Origin: Dehalococcoidia bacterium
Lineage (GTDB): Bacteria; Chloroflexota; Dehalococcoidia; UBA2979
DNA: 64,000 nt
Direction: 5' to 3'
Assembly: GCA_028279505.1 (NCBI GenBank)
Contig: JANQNP010000031.1
Coordinates: 81,413 to 145,412, forward strand
Numbering within the stretch: position 1 is the stretch's first letter; every line of letters begins with the position of its first letter. This document shows positions 8,180-17,045 of this stretch, piece after piece. The notes below the pieces were generated by a model that saw nothing but the letters and a program-made list of their open reading frames with translations, made no database searches and was not told where the DNA came from. A program made the translations under genes and the position numbers.

Positions 8180-8689
8180 CTAGGCGACACCGCCGGCCTG
8201 TGCTGGCTGTGGCAGCTTCGACACGTACTGCTCAACGTAGTTCAGGTCGGTTCCGGCTCGCTGGACCACCGTCAGCAGGTCTCCCTGCAGGCTCATCTCC
8301 TCGAGCTGCTCGTCGACGAACCACTGCAGCATGCCGCGGGCGAGGTGGTCGTTCTCAGCGATCGCCTGGTCCATCAGCGTGTTGATCGAGTCCGTGACGG
8401 CCGCCTCGTTGTCGTGCGCCGTCTGGACGGCTTCCTCCACCGAGGTGAAGTCGGCGCGGCCCTTCTCGATCTCCGGAATGGCGACGATGCCGCCGGCCTC
8501 CGTGACGTAATCGATGAACTTCTGCGCGTGCTCCAGCTCCTCGTCGGCCTGGGCGCGGAACAACGAGGTGAGTTCCGGGAGCGCGCTGCGCTCGAAGTAG
8601 GCGGCGATCATGTCGTACTGGATGGCGGCGTAGTACTCGCGGCCGATCTGCACGCTGATCGCGGCAGCCATCGCGTCGCTGATCATCAT
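8180..8689 (-). CDS. ftn: Ferritin (non-haem iron storage)
   Basis: The 169-residue four-helix protein begins at one of two adjacent ATGs (8689 or 8686) after GAGGAC. Ferroxidase residues are in place: Glu in the QIGREYYAAIQYDMIAAYFE helix, the ADEELEHAQKFIDYV helix with ExxH, and a later Glu near AVTDSINTLMDQAIAENDH and QWFVDEQLEE. It should oxidise Fe(II) and store it inside a 24-subunit shell. No haem-binding Met typical of bacterioferritin is obvious, so FtnA-type is preferred. Confidence 0.9.
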   Translation of the reverse strand: MMISDAMAAAISVQIGREYYAAIQYDMIAAYFERSALPELTSLFRAQADEELEHAQKFIDYVTEAGGIVAIPEIEKGRADFTSVEEAVQTAHDNEAAVTDSINTLMDQAIAENDHLARGMLQWFVDEQLEEMSLQGDLLTVVQRAGTDLNYVEQYVSKLPQPAQAGGVA

Positions 8690-8788
8690 CGGGGCACGTC
8701 CTCGTCCGGTGCGCGGGGACAGAAAGAGGTGCGTCCCCTCACCACAGTCTACGAGGCGGCCAATCGAGGCTGAATCGAACCTCGGTCG

Positions 8789-9166
8789 CTACGTTGCGGC
8801 CTCGGCGAGGGAGACGAACGCGTTCACGTCCAGCGGCAGCGTCAGCGTCTGAACGCCGACGGCGTGGAGGTTTCGAGGTACCGCGTCGCGGCTGAGGTAG
8901 ACCACCTGCGCGCGGGGCGCGGCCCGGAGCAGCCGGATCGCCAGCATGTCGTGTCGCGGGGCGCCGCCGCAGATCACGTACTCGTAGTGCGCGCGCTTCG
9001 CCCAGGTGAGCGCCGCCGCCTCATCCTCGGCTACGTCGACGGCGATCCCGAACTCTTGCAGAAGTAGCACCACCTGCAGCGCGGCGCGGTCGTCGCCGAC
9101 CAGCACCAGGGCGGAGCCGTGCGGCGCCAGCGGTCCGTTCGCGATCCTCGATGTGGCTGGATCCAT
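8789..9166 (-). CDS. Receiver-domain-like protein lacking the phosphoacceptor Asp
   Basis: The start ATG 9166 follows GGGGGACCC. The 125 residues have the CheY-like pattern: beta1 with acidic pair (ALVLVGDDR), beta3 (YEYVICGGAP), beta4 (AQVVYLSRD) and a final beta5-alpha5 (LTLPLDVNAFVSLAE). In beta3 the position that should be Asp is Cys/Gly. In beta5 the conserved Lys of the KP motif is missing (LPL). Phosphorylation by a histidine kinase is therefore unlikely, and it may work as a phosphorylation-independent adaptor. No kinase gene is next to it. Confidence 0.65.
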   Translation of the reverse strand: MDPATSRIANGPLAPHGSALVLVGDDRAALQVVLLLQEFGIAVDVAEDEAAALTWAKRAHYEYVICGGAPRHDMLAIRLLRAAPRAQVVYLSRDAVPRNLHAVGVQTLTLPLDVNAFVSLAEAAT

Positions 9167-9273
9167 GGGTCCCCCAGATGGTCATCGGCACGGAGGCGCC
9201 AACCGCGTAGCCGCGCAAACGCGCGATGCGCGAGGCAGTACGATGGACCGACGGGGGCACGAGGGGGATCGAC

Positions 9274-10155
9274 ATGGTGGAGTTCATCGCCGGGGCGCAC
9301 GTCTCGTCATCGGGCGGCATCTTCAACGCCATCGGTAACGGCGCGGAGATCGAAGCTGAAGCGATCCAGATCTTCGCCAGCCCGCCTCAAACGTGGCGGC
9401 AGACCAACCACAAGCCGGAGGCGATCGAAAAGTTCAAGACCCTTCACACGGACTCGGACATCGGCGAGGTGTGGATCCACAACATCTACCTCGCGAACCT
9501 CGCCGCCGAGGATCCCGAGCAGCTGAAAAAGTCGATTGACTCCGTCCAGTTCGCCATGCGCATCGCGGATGCGATCGGCGCCGAGGGCGTCGTGCTCCAC
9601 ACCGGTTCGCATAAGGGTCGCGGCATGGACGCCGTCGCCGACCAGGTCACCGACGCCCTGATCGAGATCCTGAGGGATGCCCCGGGTACCGCGGTCCTCG
9701 CTCTCGAGGACATGGCGGGGCAGGGCGGTCAGATCGGCAAGGAGTTTGGTGAACTCGGCCTCCTGCTCAACCGGGTGAAGTCCGATCGCCTGCAAGTCTG
9801 CCTCGACACGGCGCACGCCTTCGCCGCCGGGTACGACATCGGCAACACAGAGGGCGTCGAGATCTCGATGACCGAGTTCGACCGGGAGATCGGCCTTGAC
9901 CACCTCGCGGTCATCCACGCTAACGACTCCAAGATCGAGCTTGGTGGCCTCCGTGACCGACACGAGAACATCGGCGAGGGCCACATCGGCATGACGGGCT
10001 TTGAGGCGATCACCGCGCACCCCGCATTCGAGGGAAAGGCATTCCTCCTCGAGGTGCCCGGCTTCGAGGACAACGACGGCAAGGCTCACGGCCCGGACCT
10101 CGAGAACGTCAACCGCCTGAAGCGCCTCCGCGCCGCGACCGCTGTAGCGGTCTAG
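9274..10155 (+). CDS. nfo: Endonuclease IV (AP endonuclease)
   Basis: ATG 9274 follows GAGGGGG by about seven bases; the open frame extends upstream without support. The 293-residue TIM barrel starts with AGAHVSSSGGI, the family hallmark, and shows the metal-site stretches VVLHTGSHKGRG, LALEDMAGQGGQIG, QVCLDTAHAFAAGYD, HANDSKIELGG and DRHENIGEGHIG. It cuts DNA 5' to abasic sites in base excision repair. It is a monocistronic-looking plus-strand gene before the defence cassette. Confidence 0.93.
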   Translation: MVEFIAGAHVSSSGGIFNAIGNGAEIEAEAIQIFASPPQTWRQTNHKPEAIEKFKTLHTDSDIGEVWIHNIYLANLAAEDPEQLKKSIDSVQFAMRIADAIGAEGVVLHTGSHKGRGMDAVADQVTDALIEILRDAPGTAVLALEDMAGQGGQIGKEFGELGLLLNRVKSDRLQVCLDTAHAFAAGYDIGNTEGVEISMTEFDREIGLDHLAVIHANDSKIELGGLRDRHENIGEGHIGMTGFEAITAHPAFEGKAFLLEVPGFEDNDGKAHGPDLENVNRLKRLRAATAVAV

Positions 10156-10450
10156 TGACCAGATCGAGAGCCCGCCCTTTCGAGGAGAGGCGGCTCCGAG
10201 GGCCCGAAGCGCGATGCGGAGGGGGGAGGCGGGGTCTGCCGCCCCCGCCGGTATGTCGGGTGGGCGTGCGGGATCTAGCCAACACTCTCTTGACGTGACA
10301 ACGGGATCCGCCGCCGAGCCCGATCGAGATCAAGTGTGGTTCTCACCGGTGGGGATGCATCAGCGTTAGACTCCCGACGGTTGTGCCGAACGCCCTCCGG
10401 GAACTAGTTGTGAAGCCAAGCCGCATGCATCCCGTAAGAAGAGGTGCCAA

Positions 10451-11689
10451 GTGACGCAGTTCGCTTCGATATCGCTCGGCGGGTGGCGTCAGTTCGGATC
10501 CGTGGCGATCGATTTCCACGATCGCGCGACCATTATCACCGGTGCCAATGGAGCCGGAAAGACGACCATACTGAACATTCTCAGCCAGCATTTCGGGTGG
10601 TCGTTGAGCTTCGTCGGTACGCTAGGAATCGGTCGCTCTGGCGCCCTCCGGTACTTCTCCGGCGTCGTGGAAGAAGGCGGCTCCGAAGGCGGTCACGTCC
10701 AGGTCGGACAACTCACCTACGATGATGGCGCGGTGGCGGCTCTTACAGTGCCTCAACAAGGTGCATCTTTCCAGATCGGAGTGAATGGTCGCAGGGACGT
10801 CAAGGGCATCTACATCACCTCGCACCGTCCTGTGTACTCCTACCAAGCGGTTACCGAGATCCCAACGCAGGTGCAGGCTGGCGAGCAGTTGTTCGAACAG
10901 TATCTGAGCAATATCCGACAGTACTACCAGCCCAGCGCCAGGCTGGAATCGCCTAGCCATCGACTTAAAGCCGCGCTGATCTCGCTCGCGACTTTCGGAT
11001 ACGGGAATGCCGTTGTCGAGCCAAATCCAGCGGCACGCGACACGTTTGAGGGCTTTTCCGAGGTGCTTCGGACCGTGCTCCCGCCCGCCCTCGAGTTTCG
11101 GAGAATTCGCGTTCAGATGCCGGAAGTGATCCTTGAGACCGGAACCGGAGACTTCTCGCTCGATGCCGCCTCAGGTGGTGTCGCGGCGCTGGTAGATGTC
11201 TCTTGGCAGATCTACATGCGCGCCCGTTCGGACTCCGAGTTCACGGTCGTGATGGACGAACCAGAGAATCACCTGCACCCGAGCCTCCAGCGTTCTGTGC
11301 TACCAGGGTTGCTAGAGGCGTTTCCGCAGGCGCAATTCATCGTAGCCACACACAACCCATTCGTCGTTACCTCGGTGCGCGATTCGAAAGTGGTGGTCCT
11401 GAGTTTCGTGAACGGTCGCGTTGAATCGACAAGTCTCGCCGACGTGGATCGCTCCGCGACAGCCAATCAGGTACTTGCGGATGTTCTTGGCGTACCGTTC
11501 CCGGCTCCTCTGTGGGTGGAGGACGAAGTCGACAGAGTCGTGAGGTCGTTCGCTGAGGAAGAGTTGACCGCCGAGCTGCTGGAGCAAGTTCGATCTCAGC
11601 TCAACGAGGTTGGCCTCGCAGACCTGTTCCCCAAGGTCCTGGACCGCCTGATTCCTGACCGAGAGTCGACGGAGAAGTCGAACTCTTGA
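10451..11689 (+). CDS. AAA/ABC-type ATPase, Septu PtuA-like
   Basis: GTG 10451 begins a 412-residue single-domain P-loop ATPase. Walker A is GANGAGKTT at residues 31-39, a signature-like ASGGVAAL lies in the middle, Walker B is VVMDEPENHLHP, and the H-loop is IVATHNPFVVTS. No TOPRIM domain follows, which argues against OLD/Gabija-type proteins. It overlaps the next gene, an HNH nuclease, by four bases. That ATPase + HNH pairing is the layout of Septu antiphage systems, in which PtuA controls the PtuB nuclease. Base composition looks lower in GC, with more mixed codon use than the flanking genes, suggesting transfer. Confidence 0.75.
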   Translation: MTQFASISLGGWRQFGSVAIDFHDRATIITGANGAGKTTILNILSQHFGWSLSFVGTLGIGRSGALRYFSGVVEEGGSEGGHVQVGQLTYDDGAVAALTVPQQGASFQIGVNGRRDVKGIYITSHRPVYSYQAVTEIPTQVQAGEQLFEQYLSNIRQYYQPSARLESPSHRLKAALISLATFGYGNAVVEPNPAARDTFEGFSEVLRTVLPPALEFRRIRVQMPEVILETGTGDFSLDAASGGVAALVDVSWQIYMRARSDSEFTVVMDEPENHLHPSLQRSVLPGLLEAFPQAQFIVATHNPFVVTSVRDSKVVVLSFVNGRVESTSLADVDRSATANQVLADVLGVPFPAPLWVEDEVDRVVRSFAEEELTAELLEQVRSQLNEVGLADLFPKVLDRLIPDRESTEKSNS

Positions 11690-12360
11690 TCCGGCTAGGA
11701 CAGCAACCAGTCCCTGAGATTCTTGACAGAAATCAGGCCCTTTGGACCGTGGAGTACACGGAGTGGCTCCAGAGCCGGGCTGGCCAAGAGCCCCGACGCT
11801 ACGCACACCCGCAAGTCCGTGCAGCGCTGGCTGCGGAAACTTCCTCTAAATGTGCGTACTGTGAAGGCTTCATCAGTGACGTCTCCTACCCAAACGTCGA
11901 GCACAAGGCTCCCAAGCGGAAGTACCCAGATCTTGTGTGCGCGTGGGACAACCTGACGCTTGCATGTCATCGCTGCAACACGAACAAGGGGGACTATGAC
12001 GATCCGACTTGTCCCCTGCTCGATCCGTACGTTGACGATGTGGAATCGGAAATCGCCTTTGGGGGGCCATTCGCAATGCCTCGCGGAGGCGCGAGGGCAA
12101 GAGCCTCGATCTCCAGGCTCGATTTGAACCGGAAAGATCTGCTTGGGACGCGGGCTGAGAAGCTCCAAGCCCTTTATGACTTGCTCGACCTAGTTCAACG
12201 ATCAGCTGACAGTCCCGACGTCCAGGCGGCACTGTGGCTCGACGTTGACAGACGGATAGGGGATGCCGCTGAGTTCGCGTCGGCGTGCCGCTACTTCGTC
12301 GAAGCGGAGTGTGCCGAGCGGGGTCTGAGCAGGCCCGAGGACAACGATGCATCGCCCTGA
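11686..12360 (+). CDS. HNH endonuclease, Septu PtuB-like
   Basis: TTG 11686 overlaps the stop of the ATPase gene (TTGA), so translation is probably coupled. The 224-residue protein has a zinc-HNH core: Cys56 and Cys59 (KCAYCEG), Glu72-His73 (NVEHKAPK), Asn89 (WDNL), Cys94 and Cys97 with Asn98 (CHRCNTNKGD). This C-x2-C / EH.PK / NL..AC..CN..K pattern is typical of PtuB and retron-associated HNH effectors. It is the likely toxic nuclease of the pair. The C-terminal half is charged and helical without a recognised domain. Confidence 0.75.
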   Translation: MIRLGQQPVPEILDRNQALWTVEYTEWLQSRAGQEPRRYAHPQVRAALAAETSSKCAYCEGFISDVSYPNVEHKAPKRKYPDLVCAWDNLTLACHRCNTNKGDYDDPTCPLLDPYVDDVESEIAFGGPFAMPRGGARARASISRLDLNRKDLLGTRAEKLQALYDLLDLVQRSADSPDVQAALWLDVDRRIGDAAEFASACRYFVEAECAERGLSRPEDNDASP

Positions 12361-12558
12361 GAGGACCTGGGAACGACTAAACGAGTATTAGCTGCTACCG
12401 CTGGCGGTTGGGAGCGATCCCTGGGTACCGAACCAGCAAGCCGCTAATGAGCCCACTAGGCTCTGTTCGCCCGCTAGGCGCGGGCGCCTTCATCGCGACC
12501 AAGTGCTCCTCCATCCCAGGGCCGCCCGAGTCACCCGGGCCAAGCGCCGGGGTTGGCG
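12361..12558. other. Intergenic stretch after the ATPase-HNH cassette
   Basis: No credible gene, tRNA or repeat was found here. A minus-strand open frame crosses it but has no start signal. No terminal inverted or direct repeats flanking the cassette could be identified by eye. Confidence 0.5.
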
Positions 12559-12870
12559 CTAGGTGCGCACCTTGCGAGGCTGCCCAGCCATCGACAGGAA
12601 CTCGTCCTCCCAGTGGAGGATCTCGCCGATGAGGCTGGGGGTCACCGCGCCCTCCTTCATCGGGACGCCGTCCTCTTCGAGCATCGGGACGAGCTTGTTC
12701 ACCATCGTCTGGTGATCCATCTCCGCGTCGTTGCTGTCTTCGCGGATCTTGACCTCGAACTCCATGATCAGGTCGATCAGCTCGGCCGGCACGAAACCGC
12801 CGAGGTCTTCGCTGACCATCTCGGCGATCCAGTCGGCGCCTTCCTGAGCGATGTTCTTGTCGAGGGTCAC
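12559..12870 (-). CDS. Hypothetical acidic protein (103 aa)
   Basis: GTG 12870 follows GGAGGA at good spacing. The product is strongly acidic and helical (ADWIAEMVSEDLGGFVPAEL, IDLIMEFEVKIREDSNDAEM) with no cysteines or membrane segments. Its size and acidity are like small adaptor or chaperone-like proteins, but I recognise no family. It is a single gene between the HNH gene and thyX, with codon use like the core genome. Confidence 0.65.
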   Translation of the reverse strand: MTLDKNIAQEGADWIAEMVSEDLGGFVPAELIDLIMEFEVKIREDSNDAEMDHQTMVNKLVPMLEEDGVPMKEGAVTPSLIGEILHWEDEFLSMAGQPRKVRT

Positions 12871-12985
12871 GTAATCCGTCCTCCGGCGTGCGCGACGATC
12901 CTAGCAAGCGTGGTGACGCGGACAACCGCGGCGTCGCCGCGTTTCTGACGCTGAGACCCTCTGGCCGCGAGGCCGCTGAGGCGCG

Positions 12986-13951
12986 CTAGTCCCTACCGAG
13001 GGTGGCCATCATCTCGCGCCACTCAGCCGGCGAGATCCCGGTGCCTTCACGCTCGACCTGCTCACCGGCAAGCATCCGCTTCACGACCTCGAGCTGTTTC
13101 GCGGAGAGCTGGACGCTGCCCAGCCGGTAGTTCTCGAAGGCTGCTGTCGCCATCGGCACCCAGCGCCGCATCACCTGCTCGACGATCGCGTCCGCGTAGA
13201 CACGGATCTCGTACTGGGCGTGCGCGTCGGCGCGGAGCCGCAAGAAATGCATGAGGTTGTGGAGGTCGACCTTCCAGTACCACTGGGTGTAGAAGCTGAG
13301 CGGCAGGTTCATCCGCGCCAGCTCCCGCGCGAGGCCCTGCCGGCCCTCGTCGAGCTGGCTGCCGTCCGGCGCCTCGTTCAGCATCTCCTCGTAGTGGTCG
13401 TACGCCCTCGTGGCGTCCTCGCGCAGCAGATCGAGGACGCGCGCCGCCTCGTCCTCCGTCAGCGCCTCGCCGCGTCCCTGCCGGTTCGTCGATGACTGCG
13501 CCTTCAGCTGCTCCGGCGCCGGCAGGTAGAACTCCCGATCGAGGATGGAGTACCGCGCCGAGTACTCGTTCACGTTCGCCGTGCGGTGCCGGATCCACTG
13601 CCGCGCGACGAAGATCGGCAGCTTCACGTGCAGCTTGATCTCGCACATCTCGAACGGCGAGGTGTGCCAGTTTCGCATCAGGTAGTTGATCAGCCCGCGG
13701 TCGTCGCGCGACCGCTTCGTCCCGCGTCCGTATGAGGTGCGCGCTGCCTGCACGATCGCGGCGTCGTCGCCCATGTAGTCGATCACGCGGACGAACCCGT
13801 GATCGAGGACCGGCAGCGCTTCGTAGAGGATCGACTCCAGCTCGGGGACCGTCGGCCGCAGCGTCGCGCGCGTCTCGCTGCGCAGCGCATCGATTTCGGC
13901 TTGCTGGTCGGGGTTCAGGGGGCTGCTCACGTCAGCCTCGACAGTCGTCAT
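12986..13951 (-). CDS. thyX: FAD-dependent thymidylate synthase ThyX
   Basis: The 321-residue flavoprotein makes dTMP from dUMP using methylene-tetrahydrofolate and a reduced FAD. The ThyX signature RHR-x7-S is intact ([11 protein letters not shown]), followed by ARYS and later [18 protein letters not shown] and the dUMP-binding region. The N-terminal 45 residues precede the usual core start at [15 protein letters not shown] and are Glu/Arg-rich. A C-terminal extension carries a second helix pair. No classical thyA is seen in the window. Confidence 0.93.
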   Translation of the reverse strand: MTTVEADVSSPLNPDQQAEIDALRSETRATLRPTVPELESILYEALPVLDHGFVRVIDYMGDDAAIVQAARTSYGRGTKRSRDDRGLINYLMRNWHTSPFEMCEIKLHVKLPIFVARQWIRHRTANVNEYSARYSILDREFYLPAPEQLKAQSSTNRQGRGEALTEDEAARVLDLLREDATRAYDHYEEMLNEAPDGSQLDEGRQGLARELARMNLPLSFYTQWYWKVDLHNLMHFLRLRADAHAQYEIRVYADAIVEQVMRRWVPMATAAFENYRLGSVQLSAKQLEVVKRMLAGEQVEREGTGISPAEWREMMATLGRD

Positions 13952-14133
13952 GCCGCACCTCGTCTTCTGCCGTTCATCCGAGGGGCTGTCGGTCGGGGAG
14001 ACCCCGTCCGCGGAGCGGATCCGAGAACACCGGGTCGCGTCGCGGACCAGCCGAGGATAGCGGCTGACGGTGCAGGCGTCTCAGCGGTTGAGCGATCCCC
14101 GGCTGGGTAGCGCCGCGCCGATGGGGACGGGGC

Positions 14134-14397
14134 TCAGCCCGCGGCGTTCGCCGAGCGCGACGCCTCGTCCAGGTCTGCGATTCGTGCCGCCAGCCGGTCG
14201 TTCGGCTCCCAGAGCTGACAGTCGGTCTCGAGGTTCTCGAGGAACGGTCCGATGCAGTCTTTGCCGTCGCGAATGATGTGCGTGCACAGCATCAGGAATG
14301 GGTCATCGGGTGTGCTCGTGTCGAGGGTGCGCTTGAGCCACCGGCACTCGACGGCCATGCGCTGCGACGAAGGGGAGTCGGGCATGCCGGCCATCAT
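14134..14397 (-). CDS. Small hypothetical protein with conserved-looking cysteines
   Basis: Candidate starts are the paired ATGs at 14397/14394 or ATG 14385 (MPDSPSSQ). The 83-87 residue product has three Cys (VECRWLK, MLCTHIIRDGKDCIGPF, TDCQLWEP) and is helical at the C-terminus. I do not recognise it. The coding choice is supported by codon use and absence of a better frame, not by homology. Confidence 0.45.
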   Translation of the reverse strand: MMAGMPDSPSSQRMAVECRWLKRTLDTSTPDDPFLMLCTHIIRDGKDCIGPFLENLETDCQLWEPNDRLAARIADLDEASRSANAAG

Positions 14398-14567
14398 AGA
14401 TGCGGGCCCCCGGAGCGGCGAGGGTGCATCCCCTCAACGGCCGGGCGTCATTGGTGAGGGAAGTTTCACAGTTTCGCAATACCTCGGCAACGAGGAAGTC
14501 ACCGTTTCTGCCGATGATTCTTCTGAAGTTGCTCCAGGCGGGGCAATGATCGGAAACGGAAACACCG

Positions 14568-14726
14568 ATGCTGCACTCCAAGGCCTGTCCCCGTTGCTCA
14601 GGCGATCTCGCGTTGGTTCAGGACGTGGGCGACACCTACCTCTCGTGCGTCCAGTGCGGGTACCTCACCTACCAGGTGAACACCAGCCGCCAGCAGACCG
14701 CACCCGCGTTGGTGCGCAGCCGCTAG
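14568..14726 (+). CDS. Zinc-ribbon microprotein (52 aa)
   Basis: This short gene runs from ATG 14568 to TAG 14726. The product begins MLHSKACPRCSGDLAL and later has SCVQCGYLTYQV, giving a CPRC-x16-CVQC zinc ribbon that fills most of the chain. Such tiny ribbons with a Leu-x-x-Lys-x-CPRC start are familiar from Chloroflexota and Actinobacteria, with no defined function. The upstream 170 bases are less GC-rich than the surroundings and could hold its promoter. The SD is weak (GGAAACGG). Confidence 0.65.
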   Translation: MLHSKACPRCSGDLALVQDVGDTYLSCVQCGYLTYQVNTSRQQTAPALVRSR

Positions 14727-14809
14727 CAGACCGGGCGTGATCCACGCCGGCCGCGTGCGATCGTTCGAGGCGCCTCGATCCGCCATCGAGGCGCCACTAC
14801 GATGCGGCG

Positions 14810-15211
14810 ATGGCCACCCTTGCGCCCGCCACCCGCTTCGCCGGTGAGATCAGCGAACGCGCCGAGCTGCTGAACGGCGCGATGCAGCTCACCCTCGACG
14901 GCGGTGCGATCGGTTCCGAGGCCGAATGGACCATCGAGGCGGCGCTGTCATGGCGCCTCGGCCGTGCCGGCGCCGTTTCCCTCGATGAAGGGGACCTCAC
15001 GCTGACGCTCGGCGACGCCGAGGTGGTCGCCATCCTCGACGAGGGCACGGCGGAACTTGACGACGACACTGGCAGCATCGAGGTCAGCGCGACCTTCGAT
15101 ATCGAAGACGCGACCGGACTCGACCTCGAGTCGGGCGCCCCGCTCCGCGGTCGCTTCGAAATCGGTGCCGAGTCGTGGGACGGCGAGCTGGCGCTCTCCG
15201 TCGACGCCTAG
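14810..15211 (+). CDS. Hypothetical acidic beta-rich protein (133 aa)
   Basis: The protein is acidic with alternating hydrophobic strands (GDLTLTLGDAEVVAILDEGT, GSIEVSATFDIEDATG, RGRFEIGAESWDGELALSVDA), suggesting a small beta-barrel or sandwich. There is no signal peptide, Cys or His cluster. It is convergent with fabF, 15 bases apart. The family is not recognised. Confidence 0.6.
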   Translation: MATLAPATRFAGEISERAELLNGAMQLTLDGGAIGSEAEWTIEAALSWRLGRAGAVSLDEGDLTLTLGDAEVVAILDEGTAELDDDTGSIEVSATFDIEDATGLDLESGAPLRGRFEIGAESWDGELALSVDA

Positions 15212-15226
15212 CTCCGCGCGGGGCGG

Positions 15227-16468
15227 CTAGCCCTCGTAGCGCTTGAACACGGCGGCGGCGTTCTGGCCTCCGAGACCGAACGAGTTCGACAGCACCACGT
15301 TGATGTCCGCGTCGCGCGCCTCGTTCGGCGTCACGTCGAGGTCGCAGTCCGGGTCGCCGTGCTCGTAGTTGATCGTGGGCGGGATCGTCCCGTGCGTCAT
15401 GGCGAGGACAGACGCCACCGCCTCGATGCCGCCGGCGCCCGCCGCGAGGTGCCCGGTCATCGACTTCGTCGAGGACAGCGGCACCTGGTAGGCGGCCTCG
15501 CCGAGCGCGATCTTGATCGCCGCGGTCTCGGTGCGGTCGTTGTACTGCGTGCTGGTGCCGTGCGCGTTGATGTAGTCGATCGATTCCGGCGCGAGTTCGG
15601 CATCCCCGAGGGCGCGCGTCATGGCCAGCGCCTGGCCTTCGGCGTCCGGCGCCGTGTCGTCGGTCGCGTCGAACGACCAGCCGACGCCGACCAGCTCGCC
15701 GTAGATGTGCGCACCGCGCGCCCGCGCCGATGCCTCCGACTCCAGCATCAGCACCCCGGCGCCCTCACCGAGGATGAATCCGTCGCGGTCGCGGTCGAAC
15801 GGCCGCGAGGCGTGCTCCGGGTCCTCGTTGTTCTTCGATAGCGCGCCGAGGCGACCCATCGAGGAGAGCGCCAACGGCGTCACCATTGCCTCGGAGCCGC
15901 CGGCCAGCACCGCATCGGCATGCCCGAGGCGGATCATGCTCAGGGCGTGACCGAGGGCGTCGGTCCCGGAGGCGCAGGCGGTGTTGATCGTCGTGTTCGG
16001 CCCGCGGATCCCGAGCTGACGCGCCACGCGCGCGGCGGCCATGTGCTGGCCCATCCTCGTGATGATGAACGGGTCCACCTTCGCCGAGCCGCGCTCGGTG
16101 TAGACGTCCCACTGCGGCCCCATGTCGAACGCGTCGCCGGAGGTCGCGATCACCGCGCCGATCCCGTTGCGGTTCTCCTCGGTCAGCTCGATCCCGCTGT
16201 CGGCCATCGCCTGCATCCCGGCGGCCGCGGCAAACTGCGCGAACCGGCCGGTCCGGCGCGCGACCTTCTTCTCGAGGTAGGGCGACACGTCGAAGTCATC
16301 GACCTCGCCCGCGATCTGCACGATGAGATCGTCCGGGTCGAATCGCTGCACGCGACCGATCCCGTTGCGGCCGTTGCTCAGCCCGTCCCAGTACGACTCG
16401 ACGTCGTTGCCGATCGGCGTGACGGCGCCCAGGCCCGTGATCAGCGCGCGCTGGATAGATCGACTCAT
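15227..16468 (-). CDS. fabF: 3-oxoacyl-[ACP] synthase II
   Basis: ATG 16468 (MSRSIQRALITGLG) is the family start, with a GAGG site upstream; the open frame extends 19 codons further. The 413-residue thiolase-fold enzyme elongates acyl-ACP with malonyl-ACP. The catalytic triad is visible: Cys in NTACASGTDALGHA, His in NAHGTSTQYND and His in KSMTGHLAAGAGG. GLGGQNAAAVF near the end completes the active-site lid. No other fatty-acid synthesis gene is adjacent, so this is an isolated copy. Confidence 0.92.
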   Translation of the reverse strand: MSRSIQRALITGLGAVTPIGNDVESYWDGLSNGRNGIGRVQRFDPDDLIVQIAGEVDDFDVSPYLEKKVARRTGRFAQFAAAAGMQAMADSGIELTEENRNGIGAVIATSGDAFDMGPQWDVYTERGSAKVDPFIITRMGQHMAAARVARQLGIRGPNTTINTACASGTDALGHALSMIRLGHADAVLAGGSEAMVTPLALSSMGRLGALSKNNEDPEHASRPFDRDRDGFILGEGAGVLMLESEASARARGAHIYGELVGVGWSFDATDDTAPDAEGQALAMTRALGDAELAPESIDYINAHGTSTQYNDRTETAAIKIALGEAAYQVPLSSTKSMTGHLAAGAGGIEAVASVLAMTHGTIPPTINYEHGDPDCDLDVTPNEARDADINVVLSNSFGLGGQNAAAVFKRYEG

Positions 16469-16580
16469 CGGTGTGCCTCGTGTCGGGAAGAGCGTGCGGG
16501 GGTCGAACACCCATGCTACCGGCACTGTCGAGGAGAGCGCAGTCCCGACAGGCGCATCGCCCTGAGCGGCATCCGCCGGA

Positions 16581-17045
16581 TCAGGTGACCTCGAAGACCT
16601 CGGTCGTCATGCCGTCCGGCAGGCGGGTGCCGAACCCGACCGCGACGATGCGGTTGAGGCGCCGATGGGCGGCGGCGCCCGTCTCGAAGAAGAGGGCGGT
16701 CCGAAAGTAGTACTCGTCCGGTTCCGGCGACTCCCCACCTCGAATGCGTTGGGTCACCTCGGGCGGTGCGTCGAAGATGCCGCGGCTGCTGAGGGCGATC
16801 AGCTCTCCTGCATCGGTTCGGAGCGTCAGCCGGATGTCGAGGTCGGACGCTCCATCGCCGCGATGGAGGACCCAGTCCCCACCGCCGGCGATCACCTCGC
16901 CGCGCAGATCCTCCCCCTGGAACGCGCCGCCTCGGGCGGTCAGGATGCGACGGCTACCGAGCGGCACGTCAGCCAGCACCACCGGGTCGTCGAACTCGAC
17001 GCTGAGCTGCATCAGCGGCTTCAGCCGCGGCGAGCCAGCTAGCAC
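16581..17045 (-). CDS. DUF3237 family protein
   Basis: GTG 17045 overlaps the stop of the upstream NTF2-like gene (GTGCTAG), which suggests coupled translation. The 154-residue product follows the DUF3237 pattern: PLMQLSVEFDDPVVLADVP, GSRRILTARGGAFQGEDLRG, GGGDWVLHRGDGASDLDIR, YYFRTALFFETGAAAHRRLN and RIVAVGFGTR. The family is a beta-barrel of unknown catalytic role, often found with catabolic genes. Confidence 0.82.
   Translation of the reverse strand: MLAGSPRLKPLMQLSVEFDDPVVLADVPLGSRRILTARGGAFQGEDLRGEVIAGGGDWVLHRGDGASDLDIRLTLRTDAGELIALSSRGIFDAPPEVTQRIRGGESPEPDEYYFRTALFFETGAAAHRRLNRIVAVGFGTRLPDGMTTEVFEVT

Noticed and set aside
10156..10450. tRNA, attachment site or terminal repeats next to the ATPase-HNH cassette
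   Set aside because: No T-arm/anticodon arrangement and no matching repeat at the other end (12361-12558) could be found by reading.
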